Below, one piece after another: positions 20,706 through 31,134 of a stretch of DNA of 64,000 bases. Positions within the stretch are counted from its first letter, which is position 1; every line of letters begins with the position of its first letter. The stretch lies in contig NZ_JAETXX010000003.1 of NCBI RefSeq assembly GCF_021764745.1, positions 186,001 through 250,000 of the forward strand, in the 5' to 3' direction. A model generated the notes under the pieces. The model made no database searches. It was not told the DNA's origin and was given only the letters and a program-made list of their open reading frames with translations. This stretch comes from Joostella atrarenae (GTDB lineage: Bacteria; Bacteroidota; Bacteroidia; Flavobacteriales; Flavobacteriaceae). The position numbers and the translations under genes were made by a program.

Positions 20706-22472
20706 TCATTGTTTGTTCATTATTAACTTTCTGTATTTCTCTACCGTATACCCCATTCCTGCATTTGGTCTTTTATCTACTAAATAACAATAAAAGGCTT
20801 CGTCTTTGAATAGGGTTGCACAACTGGGATTATTAACATATAAATCCTCCCATTCCTTCCATAATTCATCATACTTAATTATTGCGTTAGATATTCTCTG
20901 TTTACCTAAGTTATCATCTAAGCCTCCTTGCTTTCCCAATAAAGAAATAGTCCAAAATTGTTCTACAATACTGTACTTTATAAGTCCATACTTACATGAA
21001 GTAATAATAAAATCTTTTAAATCTTTATCTTCTGTTGTTAATCGCTCAGCAAGACTAACAATTTCTTTCCATAACTCCACAGCTTCTTTCTTTTCTCTTA
21101 AAGCCATTTCAACATGTCCTTGGCCAATAATCTTATCACGTAATGCTTTAAAGTGTCCTTGATCACCTTCCATATAATGATCACGCATCCATAACCGTCC
21201 AGGCATATCGTAATTAACTTCTGTTTCTCCGATATACTTTTCTCGGCCTCTTAACACAGCATCAGCAGATAACCATGAAATTTTTCTAAACAGATCTATA
21301 TCTTTCCCTCTTAATCCTTTAGATTTAGCAAAATCATTTATAATATCTCTTTCTTCTAATAGCGGATTTCTAAACCATTTTACCGCTACGTATGCATTTA
21401 ACTCTGTCCATAGTTCATTTTTCAAATATGGTCCTGCCCAACCATCTCCTCGAGACCAAGACCACAAACCTACAATGTTCGGGTGGTCAATTATATCTGA
21501 AAAACTCTTGTTTGTCCCAGGCTCCATTAATTTATACTCCTCAAAACCTTCTATCGCTCCTTTAGCAATATAATTAGGATATGCTCCCTTCCCTTCGAAT
21601 GAGCGTTGACACGAATACTCTATTATTTGAGGATGTTTTCCCAAAGTCAACACAGAACTAAACGGGTTCATTCTATGGTATCGATTATGTTTTATACTAA
21701 AAATTAAATTATGATGTGGCTTAATAGCATCTGTTACAGTTAAATAATATGCTGGATCTGTATGAAATCCATCAAACCCCCATGTTCTAAAAAAAATTTT
21801 TTTATTGAGTTTTACACAAACCTCCTCTCGAAGAATTTCAATAAGAACTTTATAGTCTTCTGGTTTATGACACAAAATACCACCTTTATGGAATGGTGTA
21901 TCCAACGTATATATCTCGCCCGTTCTAATTACCAACCCATCAAGTTTAGGATATTGCTTGAATACTTCCTGTAACATATATCTCAACAATTCTTGTGTTA
22001 AAGACTGATTAATATCAAATTTCATTTTACTATTCACTTCCGATTTCAATTCCTTTTCATTGTTGTTCATAATCGTGGTTGGCAAAACAAACAGATCTGT
22101 CCAATAATATAAGTTTATGCCAGCTTTATGTGCGGATTCAATTTTAGCATTGGTTACCTCTCTTCTTTTCTCTAACCATTTTTTTTGATCTTCATTATTT
22201 GGAAACATCCCTTGTTTATAATTATTATAATCGATTGTTGTTACAGGAGATACAAAATCGTTAATTATTTGACCGTTATAGCCCATGGAGGCCAAAAAAC
22301 CAGGATCCATAAAATTACTTTGAGGGTAAGGTTCTCCTGGGTTTTTATGAATACCATCTAAAATATATTTTTCAGATAAATCTTTATGAGAGCCTTTAGC
22401 ACAACTTAAAATTAAACTATGTGATACCACTAAAACCAATAGTCCTAGCTTTATATTTTTTAAAAAAAACAT
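20706..22472 (-). CDS. Unrecognised lipoprotein, possible GH67-like glycosidase
   Basis: The 588-residue lipoprotein (signal ending LILSC, C24) is the intact paralogue of the frameshifted gene at 6273-7977. Conserved blocks between the two are DGIHKNPGEP, the LPTTI/VVPKS region, DGLVIRTGEIY, FFRTWGFDGFHT, HHNLIFSIKH, PQIIEYSCQRSFEGKG, KGAIEGF and LWSWSRGDGWAGPYLKNELW. The order of a Gln/Glu-rich 'E-[YF]-x-C/F-x-Q' strand, a Gly-rich 'SRGDGW' turn and a helical tail recalls the layout of GH67 alpha-glucuronidases, but I cannot assign it. It sits between GH3 and GH120 genes, so a role in trimming a xylose-containing glycan is inferred. Two copies in one PUL suggest a main-chain or frequent side-chain linkage. 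Confidence 0.7.
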   Translation of the reverse strand: MFFLKNIKLGLLVLVVSHSLILSCAKGSHKDLSEKYILDGIHKNPGEPYPQSNFMDPGFLASMGYNGQIINDFVSPVTTIDYNNYKQGMFPNNEDQKKWLEKRREVTNAKIESAHKAGINLYYWTDLFVLPTTIMNNNEKELKSEVNSKMKFDINQSLTQELLRYMLQEVFKQYPKLDGLVIRTGEIYTLDTPFHKGGILCHKPEDYKVLIEILREEVCVKLNKKIFFRTWGFDGFHTDPAYYLTVTDAIKPHHNLIFSIKHNRYHRMNPFSSVLTLGKHPQIIEYSCQRSFEGKGAYPNYIAKGAIEGFEEYKLMEPGTNKSFSDIIDHPNIVGLWSWSRGDGWAGPYLKNELWTELNAYVAVKWFRNPLLEERDIINDFAKSKGLRGKDIDLFRKISWLSADAVLRGREKYIGETEVNYDMPGRLWMRDHYMEGDQGHFKALRDKIIGQGHVEMALREKKEAVELWKEIVSLAERLTTEDKDLKDFIITSCKYGLIKYSIVEQFWTISLLGKQGGLDDNLGKQRISNAIIKYDELWKEWEDLYVNNPSCATLFKDEAFYCYLVDKRPNAGMGYTVEKYRKLIMNKQ

Positions 22473-22731
22473 TTTTATTTAAATTTACTTGATTAATTAA
22501 TCATCTCCTTTAAGATTATTTTTTCTCTAAGAAGAGTCTACATTTCACCCTTTAGTTTCTGCTTACTTTAATAAAATTAATTGTAATAGTATAGTATTGA
22601 CATAAGTTGCTAAAACCATATTTTTCAAAACACAAAACTTGCTATTCCAGTTTGTTTTTGTGAAATAAAACAAATAACCCCTTTGTAAATTCTTTATTAT
22701 ATATTTTTAAATTATATAATAAACCAAACAA

Positions 22732-25371
22732 TTATTGAATACTAATTTTAGATTCTAACTGAATATTCTTAGATGAATTTCCTACCAAAACACTATATCT
22801 TCCAGGTTTAACCTCCCATATTTGCTTTTTAACATTCCATGTTTCTAAAGATTTTAAAGGCATTTCAATTGTTATATTGTCCTTCCTACCTTTTTTAACA
22901 TGAACTCTTTTAAATCCTTTTAGCTTTTTAGGGGCATTTTTATCATTATCATATTTTATGTAAACCTGTACCACCTCATCTCCATCGATATTTCCTGTGT
23001 TAGCAACATCTACATTAACCTTCATTGTTTCTGATTCAGAATATTTCTCTTTTTCCAACCTTAAATTTTGTATTTCAAAGGTTGAATAACTTAAACCATA
23101 ACCAAACTCATACAATGGTTCTCCTTTGTAGTACATATAAGTTCTTCCTTTTCTAATATCGTAATCATTAAAATCTGGAAGGTTATTTTCAGAATCATAA
23201 AATGTAACAGGTAATTTTCCGCCTGGGTTACACTCCCCAAATAACACATTTGCAATAGCATTACCGCCTTGCTCTCCTGGATACCAAGCTTCTAGAATAG
23301 CTGGGACATTTTTAGTTGCCCAGTTTATAGATAAAGGACTACCGTTTACCAAAACCAAAACTGTATTAGGGTTGGTTTTCATTATTTTCTTAATAAAGTC
23401 TTGTTGTTGTTGTGGTAAATTGAGTGTTGTTTTATCCGTTCCTTCCATCTCAAATTTATCCCCTAAACCAACAACTGCAATTACCATATCTGCTACCTTA
23501 GCAGCTTTTATCTCACGCTCAAAAGGAGTGATTTCCTGATTAGGCTTCATTAAAACCTTCATATCAAAAAAGGGCTTTCCTGTGTTGTGGTAATGATCTA
23601 AGCGCAGATGGTAACGTTTTCCTTTTTCAAGCTCTAAAGTTATTTTATGAGTTTTCTTGTCTTGATCATACCACTCTACTAATTTTCGTTCCCAATCTAC
23701 CGAAAACTTAACTCCATCATTTGCTGTAATAGCAAATTTATATGTTCCTGTATACGGCGCCGTAAACCAAGTATTCCATTGAACTGAAAACTTACCCTCA
23801 GGTATAGCAGGATCAATAATAGTATTGTACCCATCATAATGGATTTTATCTTCTACACGTTCAATTGATGCTGTTTGTTGCCCCCAAACATCATTCGTAT
23901 TATAATAATAACTAGCCTTTATTCCTTTTCCTCCATTGGATTGGTTAGTTGAATTTAGTAAACGAATTGGTATATATTCATACTCATCATCGTTATTATC
24001 GCCTTCCCATTGCACATAATTCACATCTATCCCTTTTGTTTTTGCTAATTTCTTTATACCAGAATTAGGCGTTACAGCAGGATTTACAGGAACACCTGAA
24101 TAGTCTCCAAATTGGGCAATGCCAGAGTTAGGCCCTAAAACCGCAATGGTTTTAATTTTTTCTGAATCTATTGGCAATAATTTGTTTCCATTAATTAGTT
24201 CATTTTTTAGCAATACCATTGATTCTTCGGCACTTTTCAAAGCCAAATTTTGATGCTTCTTAGAACCTACCAGCTCCCCTTTTAACTTATTGAAAGGAAC
24301 ACGATCATCTGGATCGAACATACCTAGTTCCATTTTAGCATGTAACACCCGAGATAACGCTGTATCTATTTGTGTTTTACTAATCCTGTCTTCCTCTACA
24401 CTTTTTTTGAGATATTTTCTGAATACATTTCCGCATTCTAGATCTACTCCAGCATCAATCACCATTTCTGTTGCTTCCTCAAAAGAAGATGCATATTTAT
24501 GCTTAAGATGTAAATGTTCTACAGCTCCACAATCTGTCACAACATACCCTTTAAAACCCCATTCCTTTCTAAGTACATCTGTAAGCAAGAATTTATTTGC
24601 TGAACATGGAACCCCGTTTACTGCATTATAAGCACTCATAACAGACCCCGCCTTTCCTTCTACTATTGCTGCTTTAAATGCAGGAAGGTAATATTCCCTC
24701 AATACTTTTTCAGGGATATCAGCCTGACATTCAAACCGATTATGTTCTTCATTATTGGCAACAAAATGCTTAGGGGTTGCAATAGTTTTCATATAATTGG
24801 GATTGTTCCCTTGTAAACCTTTTACAAAAGACACTCCTATTCTGGAAGTTAAAAACGGATCTTCACCATAAGTTTCTGCTGTTCTTCCCCAGCGTGGGTC
24901 TCTTGCCATGTTTACGTTTGGTGACCAAAAAGTTAACAATCCACAAGAACGCTTCAACTGCATTTCTCCATTAGTTTCATTATGTTTTGCCCTTGCTTCA
25001 TCTGAAATTGCAGTCGCTACTTCATGAATTAACCTTGGGTTCCAACTAGCAGCAAAACCAATAGCTTGTGGAAAAACTGTTGCCTTTCCAGGACGCATAA
25101 TCCCATGCAGTGCTTCATTGCCAAAAAAATATTCTGGCATTCCTACTCTTGGAATTCCAGGAGGGTAATTACCGTCTAGCTGGATAACCTTTTCCTCCAA
25201 TGTTAATTCCTCTAGAATAGCATTGACTCTATCGTTAACAGGAGCATCTGGATTTAAAATCAATGGATTTACAACTTCAGCTTTTGTATTTGAACTTTCT
25301 TTTTGTTTCTGACAGCTCAACACAAAAGCAATGCACATCAATACACTTAAAACCTGTTTACTACGTTTCAT
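22732..25371 (-). CDS. GH3 beta-glycosidase with inserted PA14 domain
   Basis: The 879-residue lipoprotein (VLSC, C20) has the full GH3 layout. The N-terminal barrel shows RWGRTAETYGEDP and KHFVANNEEHNRFE, with the nucleophile D280 in YVVTDCGA. The second alpha/beta domain follows, then a PA14 domain at about 475-620 (SYYYNTNDVW, WFTAPYTGTYKFAITANDG). A fibronectin-III-like C-terminus contains YEFGYGLSYSTFE. PA14-bearing GH3s are commonly beta-xylosidases or beta-glucosidases. Next to GH120 and GH39 genes, a beta-xylosidase is likely, but the sugar cannot be proved. It is 103 bases from the GH32 gene upstream. Confidence 0.92.
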   Translation of the reverse strand: MKRSKQVLSVLMCIAFVLSCQKQKESSNTKAEVVNPLILNPDAPVNDRVNAILEELTLEEKVIQLDGNYPPGIPRVGMPEYFFGNEALHGIMRPGKATVFPQAIGFAASWNPRLIHEVATAISDEARAKHNETNGEMQLKRSCGLLTFWSPNVNMARDPRWGRTAETYGEDPFLTSRIGVSFVKGLQGNNPNYMKTIATPKHFVANNEEHNRFECQADIPEKVLREYYLPAFKAAIVEGKAGSVMSAYNAVNGVPCSANKFLLTDVLRKEWGFKGYVVTDCGAVEHLHLKHKYASSFEEATEMVIDAGVDLECGNVFRKYLKKSVEEDRISKTQIDTALSRVLHAKMELGMFDPDDRVPFNKLKGELVGSKKHQNLALKSAEESMVLLKNELINGNKLLPIDSEKIKTIAVLGPNSGIAQFGDYSGVPVNPAVTPNSGIKKLAKTKGIDVNYVQWEGDNNDDEYEYIPIRLLNSTNQSNGGKGIKASYYYNTNDVWGQQTASIERVEDKIHYDGYNTIIDPAIPEGKFSVQWNTWFTAPYTGTYKFAITANDGVKFSVDWERKLVEWYDQDKKTHKITLELEKGKRYHLRLDHYHNTGKPFFDMKVLMKPNQEITPFEREIKAAKVADMVIAVVGLGDKFEMEGTDKTTLNLPQQQQDFIKKIMKTNPNTVLVLVNGSPLSINWATKNVPAILEAWYPGEQGGNAIANVLFGECNPGGKLPVTFYDSENNLPDFNDYDIRKGRTYMYYKGEPLYEFGYGLSYSTFEIQNLRLEKEKYSESETMKVNVDVANTGNIDGDEVVQVYIKYDNDKNAPKKLKGFKRVHVKKGRKDNITIEMPLKSLETWNVKKQIWEVKPGRYSVLVGNSSKNIQLESKISIQ

Positions 25372-25474
25372 TATTATTTAGTTTTTAAATAAGTTATTTT
25401 ACAACTGAAGTTCTAAATCATCTCCAGCATAGGCTATTCTTGTATTTATCATTTTTATATATAGCTTTTGTTTT

Positions 25475-27775
25475 TTATTTAAAATCGACGGCTTTGAAGT
25501 TCTGAAACGAAGCTGTTCCCTCTGCTGTTACACCAAAACTATAATCCCAACTCACTGGTGAATTTTTAATCCTAAACATTTCTTCCCCATCAAGAGCACA
25601 TTGAAGTTCCTTCTCTTTGTCTAAATAGGTAAGCTCTAAATGAAATATTTTATTGGTCTCAATTTTAGCATCCACCGTTTGCAGTACTGTAACACCTTCA
25701 CTGTTATTAACATTTCGTTGGCCATAAACAACCAAGTTATCAGCAGCACGCAACTCAAACACAACACCATTAGAACCTTTACCAGTTGTTCTTGCTATTA
25801 GCCCCCCAACAGCATCGCTATTTTCTAAACGAAGATCTACACTTAATTTTTGATTACGGAGTTTAATGGCTCCATGGTTTTGTGATAATCTACCAAAATG
25901 AGTCATCCCATGTTTTGTGTGCTTCCATCCTTTTGAATCATACAAAAACCGAATATTACTTCTAAATGTATTTTCTAAAACAGTTATATTACAAGTACCT
26001 TGAATATTTTCATCCAAGCCAGCCGTTAACTTTACTTCTCCTCCTTTTTGTGGCTCAACCAACACCCAATCTCCTTCATTTTTAACAATTCGAAGCACCG
26101 AATCATTACTGCTTTTCCATCTCAATTTTGCATTGTTTTTAGGATATGCACGAGCACTTAGCCAATATTTCCTACCTGACACTAGGTGTTTTTCTTTCCA
26201 AATATCTATACGAGTTGGTATCTTACCTTTTGTTTTTGGATGAATTGATTTCATCTCATAAACATCAAGCGAAATCAACTTACTAGTTCCGCCTTTTGAA
26301 AACGCTGAAACACCATCACTTGCAGGCTGTGGTAAAACCCAAGCGGTTATATTTTTCACCCCCTCTTCTCCAAACAACTCTACTAATTGTCTATCGAGTA
26401 AAACACGCATTTTAACTCGCCTATTATTTAAATTCGCAGGAATTTCCCAAACGGCCTCCATATTCCCGACTTGATCCCATCCTGATTTTGATCGATCTAA
26501 GAAGAAGGCTTTGTTCTTTATACTATACCCCACTCGAGTACCTTGCTCTCCTTTACCTTTTGCAATAGTGAAACCAACCTCTTCTACATTTGTTCCGACT
26601 TCAAACTCAGCAATTATTTCTAATTCTTTTCCTTTAACTCTATCTAAATCAATCTCATCATTATTTACTACAAGATTATTATACTCCCAATGTGCTCCCC
26701 TAAGATTTTGTAACTCTTTTACAGGAAGCTGCCTTAATATTGGTATACCTTCTTTATTTTTAGTTAAACTTAGCTCTAACATGACAGATTGTGTTCGGCT
26801 ATTTAAACCAATCCATTTCCCTGCATACCCCCAACTGTAACACCATGCATTGGCCACACGACGGTTATTTGGGGCATTGCTAAAAGATTGCATTGCAAGA
26901 AAATCTGGACCAACATTCATTTTTTGAACAGGAAATTTTGGAGTAAACACATGTCCGTCAAAGTCTCCTATTTCTGCCCATTGCCCCGATCGAGTCATTA
27001 CCCAATATTTTTCATCAGGCTGACCCTCAACAGCCATTTCAAATAGGTCTGGACATTCTGTTCGTATATCTTCATTAATGCTTTCGAAGGTCCAATCTTT
27101 AAGGTTTGGAGAAGAAAATATACGAACTGTTCCTCCAGCTACAACCATAATCCACTTTTGAGTTTGTTCGTGCCAAAAAACCTTTGGATCTCTAAAATCC
27201 TTATCTTGTTTTTGCCCCACTATATCTCGTAACTCGGGAATAACCGGATTACCTTTGTATTTATAAAAATGCTTTAAGTCTGGACTATAAGCTATTGCTT
27301 GAGATTGCCAACCGTTTTGTGGTTGGTGATAGGTATAAATTGCTACATAGCCTGGTTTGTCATTAAAAAAACCCGAGGTATTATTCCAATCGATAACACC
27401 ACTCCCTGAATAAATTTTCCCTAAACTATCTTGCGGAATAGCTGGAGGTAAATGTTGCCAATGTAAAAGATCAGTACTTGTAGCATGCCCCCATGAAAGT
27501 CCTGCATTACCTCCTATATCGTGCTGAAAAAAGAAATGCCATTTACCTTTGTAATATACTAACCCATTAGGGTCATTTTGCCAATACTTAAAAGGCGTAA
27601 AATGAAATTGTGGCCTGTATAACTCAGTCCATGAATAAGCCTGATTATTATAAGTATTTAAATCTTCTTTATACTGTTTTAAATCTGGATGATTAATTAG
27701 ATCTTGTCCAAAAACAAAACTAAAAGCTGTTGTAATAAACAATGAACTTAAAATTGTATTATTAATAATCTTCAT
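25475..27775 (-). CDS. GH32 family glycosidase with C-terminal Ig-like and LamG-like parts
   Basis: The 766-residue exported protein (signal ending VFGQD) carries the three GH32 carboxylates: D68 in YWQNDPNG, D196 in FRDPKVF and E240 in TECPDLF. The five-bladed propeller and its beta-sandwich take about 1-510. An extra 250 residues follow: an Ig-like part (RIDIWKEKHLVSGRKYWLSA, about 530-625) and a concanavalin-like part to the end (KLSVDLRLENSDAVGG). GH32 enzymes act on beta-fructofuranosides such as levan or inulin. That is unexpected among xylosidases and sulfatases; no fructose gene is nearby. Either the enzyme has another specificity or the PUL handles a fructose-bearing side chain. Confidence 0.92.
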   Translation of the reverse strand: MKIINNTILSSLFITTAFSFVFGQDLINHPDLKQYKEDLNTYNNQAYSWTELYRPQFHFTPFKYWQNDPNGLVYYKGKWHFFFQHDIGGNAGLSWGHATSTDLLHWQHLPPAIPQDSLGKIYSGSGVIDWNNTSGFFNDKPGYVAIYTYHQPQNGWQSQAIAYSPDLKHFYKYKGNPVIPELRDIVGQKQDKDFRDPKVFWHEQTQKWIMVVAGGTVRIFSSPNLKDWTFESINEDIRTECPDLFEMAVEGQPDEKYWVMTRSGQWAEIGDFDGHVFTPKFPVQKMNVGPDFLAMQSFSNAPNNRRVANAWCYSWGYAGKWIGLNSRTQSVMLELSLTKNKEGIPILRQLPVKELQNLRGAHWEYNNLVVNNDEIDLDRVKGKELEIIAEFEVGTNVEEVGFTIAKGKGEQGTRVGYSIKNKAFFLDRSKSGWDQVGNMEAVWEIPANLNNRRVKMRVLLDRQLVELFGEEGVKNITAWVLPQPASDGVSAFSKGGTSKLISLDVYEMKSIHPKTKGKIPTRIDIWKEKHLVSGRKYWLSARAYPKNNAKLRWKSSNDSVLRIVKNEGDWVLVEPQKGGEVKLTAGLDENIQGTCNITVLENTFRSNIRFLYDSKGWKHTKHGMTHFGRLSQNHGAIKLRNQKLSVDLRLENSDAVGGLIARTTGKGSNGVVFELRAADNLVVYGQRNVNNSEGVTVLQTVDAKIETNKIFHLELTYLDKEKELQCALDGEEMFRIKNSPVSWDYSFGVTAEGTASFQNFKAVDFK

Positions 27776-27880
27776 TATTTCTTATTATCTCAAATTAATT
27801 TTATTAGATGTCTTTTATCGATTTTTTTAATGGCAAATCACAAAAAGACCTGACATTCCTAAAAAAACAGTACAAAAAAA

Positions 27881-29440
27881 TTAAATCTTCTCTAGTTTTA
27901 TAAGAAAAACATCATTTTCAAATACCTCTATATTCGTTTTAAAACTCTTATTACTCACCTTTACTATTTTAGAAATTAATGGGGCATCACTAGTAGATTC
28001 TGAAAGTATTTTCATTTGCTTTTTGGACAAATTTTTAGGTGACTCCATCTCATAATATGAGGTATAAACATCATTATGCTTGTACCCTGTTTTATATATT
28101 CTTAACATATATGTTCCATTTTCTAAGTTAGACACATAGAAATCTACCTCAGACTTTGATGCCGGTGGAAGGTTCTTTTTATAAAATACCCTATTAGACA
28201 CTCTTTTTTGGTCTAAAAAGGTAAAGTCCCAAACCAAGGCTTGCACTTCATTCTCACTTTTGCACACCCAAGATTGTTTATCATTGTTTTCCAATTCTAT
28301 TTTTCCTAATTGGTTTAAGTACTTGTAAACAAAGTAGGTTGGCTTTTTTAGATTTTGAAGGTTTAACAAACCAAACCCTCCATGAAAAGGCCCACGGGGC
28401 ACACCGCCTTCCTCAAAAACATCTGTAAATGTCCAATAAGACATAGAAGTAGCATGATGCTCTGAATTTTTTAATGTATTTAAAATATAAGGTGCATTTT
28501 GATAGGTATCATGCACAGGATCGGTATTTGAATAAGATGAAGACCATTCGGTAAAATGCAGTTCGATACCTTTAAAAACAGAATTATCAATCATACCTCT
28601 TGTACGCTGTACCTTTTCCCACATTTCATGCGGATTAGATTTCATAATAAGGTTGTTTTCTCCAAACTCGTCTAAAAACCCTTTAACTCCATAGGTATGT
28701 GTAGCAATAAAATCTAAAGGAACTCGATTGGTTTCACAATATTGAAGCGTTTCTGGCACCCATTGGCCACCTGCAGTTGCTGGACCTCCAACACGATAAT
28801 CTTTTGACACCCGTTTTACGGCTTCTGCTACCGTTTTATACATTTTAAAATATTCTTCTTGAGTGCCACTAAAAAATGATTTTAAGTTGGGCTCGTTCCA
28901 AACTTCAAAATACCAAGTAGCAACTTCTTCATCGCCATACCTATCCTTAAGATGCTTTACTAGTTTATAAATTAGTTCCCCATAGGCTTCGTACGATTTT
29001 GGAGGCGAAACGTTTCCTTTCCACCAAAAAACTGTATTATCATTTGTTTTTAAAGCATTTGGCATAAATGACAACTCCACAAAAGGCTTCATATCTATAC
29101 TTAAAATAAAATCATATAACTTATCGATATACTGCCAATTGTATTCTGGGTCTCCCTTCTTATCATACCTAAATACGCCCATATCATCATGTAGCAAGCC
29201 ATGAAATCGGATATACTCAAATCCACAATCATTTTTTACGATTCTTAACTGCTCTTGCCAATCTGCTCTTAGCCCCTCGTTTGCTCTCCCTGCTCCAACA
29301 CACATTTGAAAGGATTTAGAGTGTGGGCCTTTTTCTTGGAGTACATCAACATGTAGTTGTCTCTGCTTCTGTGCTATTACAGCACTTGAAACGCAAATAA
29401 ACAGAATACACACTAGGATTCTTATATTCAATTTTTGCAT
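27881..29440 (-). CDS. GH39 beta-xylosidase-like enzyme
   Basis: The 519-residue exported protein (signal ending VIAQKQ) fits GH39. It has YIRFHGLLHDDMGVF near 76-90, VWNEPNLKSFF with acid/base E183, THTYGVKG at 248-255, and the nucleophile E298 in HFTEWSSSY. The C-terminal beta-sandwich is complete. Characterised GH39 enzymes are mainly beta-D-xylosidases, with some other activities. It lies 38 bases after the GH5 gene upstream and is co-transcribed with it. With GH120 and GH3 it gives this cluster three candidate exo-xylosidases. Substrate is inferred from family and context. Confidence 0.92.
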   Translation of the reverse strand: MQKLNIRILVCILFICVSSAVIAQKQRQLHVDVLQEKGPHSKSFQMCVGAGRANEGLRADWQEQLRIVKNDCGFEYIRFHGLLHDDMGVFRYDKKGDPEYNWQYIDKLYDFILSIDMKPFVELSFMPNALKTNDNTVFWWKGNVSPPKSYEAYGELIYKLVKHLKDRYGDEEVATWYFEVWNEPNLKSFFSGTQEEYFKMYKTVAEAVKRVSKDYRVGGPATAGGQWVPETLQYCETNRVPLDFIATHTYGVKGFLDEFGENNLIMKSNPHEMWEKVQRTRGMIDNSVFKGIELHFTEWSSSYSNTDPVHDTYQNAPYILNTLKNSEHHATSMSYWTFTDVFEEGGVPRGPFHGGFGLLNLQNLKKPTYFVYKYLNQLGKIELENNDKQSWVCKSENEVQALVWDFTFLDQKRVSNRVFYKKNLPPASKSEVDFYVSNLENGTYMLRIYKTGYKHNDVYTSYYEMESPKNLSKKQMKILSESTSDAPLISKIVKVSNKSFKTNIEVFENDVFLIKLEKI

Positions 29441-29478
29441 CTTTGTAGTTTAAATATTAGTATTTATATTTTATTTTT

Positions 29479-30516
29479 CTAGTTCCACCAATAACCTTTT
29501 TCTTTGGCATCAGGTACTAGAATCTCAAGGTATTCATTTGGGGTGGCATCATTCCATCCTCGCCAATCGGCCCAGCTAATTCCTGATTTTTCAAATATTT
29601 CAGACATTACCTTTACATCAAAAAAGTTTTTAATATATAGATAAGGTTCTTCAGGCTTATCAAAAGGAGCACCTATATAATCCCATTCCGTGCATATAAC
29701 ACTATAGTTTTTTATAAGATTTTTAAAATTTGCTTCTTCACGCTCTAAATCGCCATTAGGTTGACCATACATATGAAAACCAACTGTTGTGTAGTCCCAA
29801 TCTATCCATTCATAATCGTCTACAATTTTTTTACAATCATAGGCCAATGAATTAAAAGAAAACATTATAATCTGCCTGTTCGGTGCTTTTTTCCTTACGT
29901 TTTTGTATACCCGTTCCATTGTTGTTTTAAAATCTTTAGATAAATAATCTTTTAGCTCCCATGTCTGTTCGTTATTCAGTTCATAAATAACATGTTGGTT
30001 ATTTTTATACCTTGGTGCTACCTTTTCCCAAAACTCTTCCATCATACCGAAACCTCTAGACTTAACATATTCTCCGACTTCATGATAATCTATAATTAAA
30101 GTCATATCCAACGCCCTTGTGTATGATACCGCCTCATCTATTATAGGCAGAATTTCATCTACATTCCAATATTCTTTTCCTTCTCGTTTAAACCAGGGGT
30201 CTACCCAACATAAACGCACCGCATTATATCCTATGTTTTTTAAATTAGAATACGCTTTTTGATCTCTAGCCATGTTAATAGTTTCCTTCATGAAATTAGA
30301 TTTACCAATAGCAATAGGTGCTGCCCTAATAATTTCTCCTTTTTGCGACAATAACGTACCTTTTGCCTTTGGAACTTCATCTATTCTACTTGACTCATTT
30401 TCATTTATTTTTTTCTCTTTTTCTGATACATGATTAGACTTACAACTTACCACCAATAAAAACATTACCAGTGTAAAACTCTTCAACAAATGCATTCCCT
30501 TCAAAAACTTCTTCAT
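29479..30516 (-). CDS. GH5 lipoprotein
   Basis: The 345-residue lipoprotein (signal ending LVVSC, C25) is a single GH5 barrel without CBM60 or T9SS tail. VRLCWVDPWFKR follows strand 3, YELNNEQTWE holds acid/base E183, and VICTEWDY holds nucleophile E277. The usual NEP is NEQ here, but the Glu is kept. It closely resembles the interrupted GH5-CBM60 genes and the lipoprotein at 43360-44424, so all belong to one subfamily. Membrane anchoring suggests it cuts oligosaccharides already bound at the surface or in the periplasm. It is the first gene of the 30516-18648 enzyme run. Confidence 0.9.
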   Translation of the reverse strand: MKKFLKGMHLLKSFTLVMFLLVVSCKSNHVSEKEKKINENESSRIDEVPKAKGTLLSQKGEIIRAAPIAIGKSNFMKETINMARDQKAYSNLKNIGYNAVRLCWVDPWFKREGKEYWNVDEILPIIDEAVSYTRALDMTLIIDYHEVGEYVKSRGFGMMEEFWEKVAPRYKNNQHVIYELNNEQTWELKDYLSKDFKTTMERVYKNVRKKAPNRQIIMFSFNSLAYDCKKIVDDYEWIDWDYTTVGFHMYGQPNGDLEREEANFKNLIKNYSVICTEWDYIGAPFDKPEEPYLYIKNFFDVKVMSEIFEKSGISWADWRGWNDATPNEYLEILVPDAKEKGYWWN

Positions 30517-31134
30517 AAACGATATTTAATTACTTTTAAAGTTTAACTTTTAGTTATATTAAAAGACTAGAACACCAACCTTATCTCTAATTATCTATTA
30601 AAGAAACACATAAACCAATTTCCGATAATGCAATATGGTTTATGTATTATTTATTGTGTTTAAAAGTCTTGGGGGATAAAATTACAATCGAGTATAAAAT
30701 TTGAATAGTAATTATGACTCACATAATATTAATTTTGAAGCAACGACATTAAATTCATTAAAAAAAACTACTGTTATCAGTATAATAGCCACAAAAAACT
30801 GAACTTAACATTCATATCCTCACATAAAAAATCATAATTAGGACTATCCTATATTTTCCAATATGCCTAGAGAAGAAACGTTTTTTATAGTATACTATTA
30901 AAAATAACCGATATAAACTAATAATAAAATACAGAGAAATATATACTACTAAATCTATACGACTTCATTAAAATGTGTAGAAATTAAATCCCCCCTTCAT
31001 TATCAACATGTTTTATACTTCCATATCATTCCTCATTTATTCTTTAGTTTCCAAACACATATACCGTTTGATTTCCTATTAATAGTGAACACGTAAATAT
31101 TAGTTTGGTAATGGAGAATTTAGTATATAACAAA
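30517..31134. other. Intergenic region between catabolic and enzyme operons
   Basis: This 618-base, very AT-rich gap follows the mutarotase gene and precedes the GH5 lipoprotein gene. It must hold a promoter for the latter. A half-site-like AATGCAATATGGTTTAT occurs at 30627-30643, but its 21-bp partner is missing. I see no RNA gene, no open frame with coding character and no clear hairpin terminator. Confidence 0.45.
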
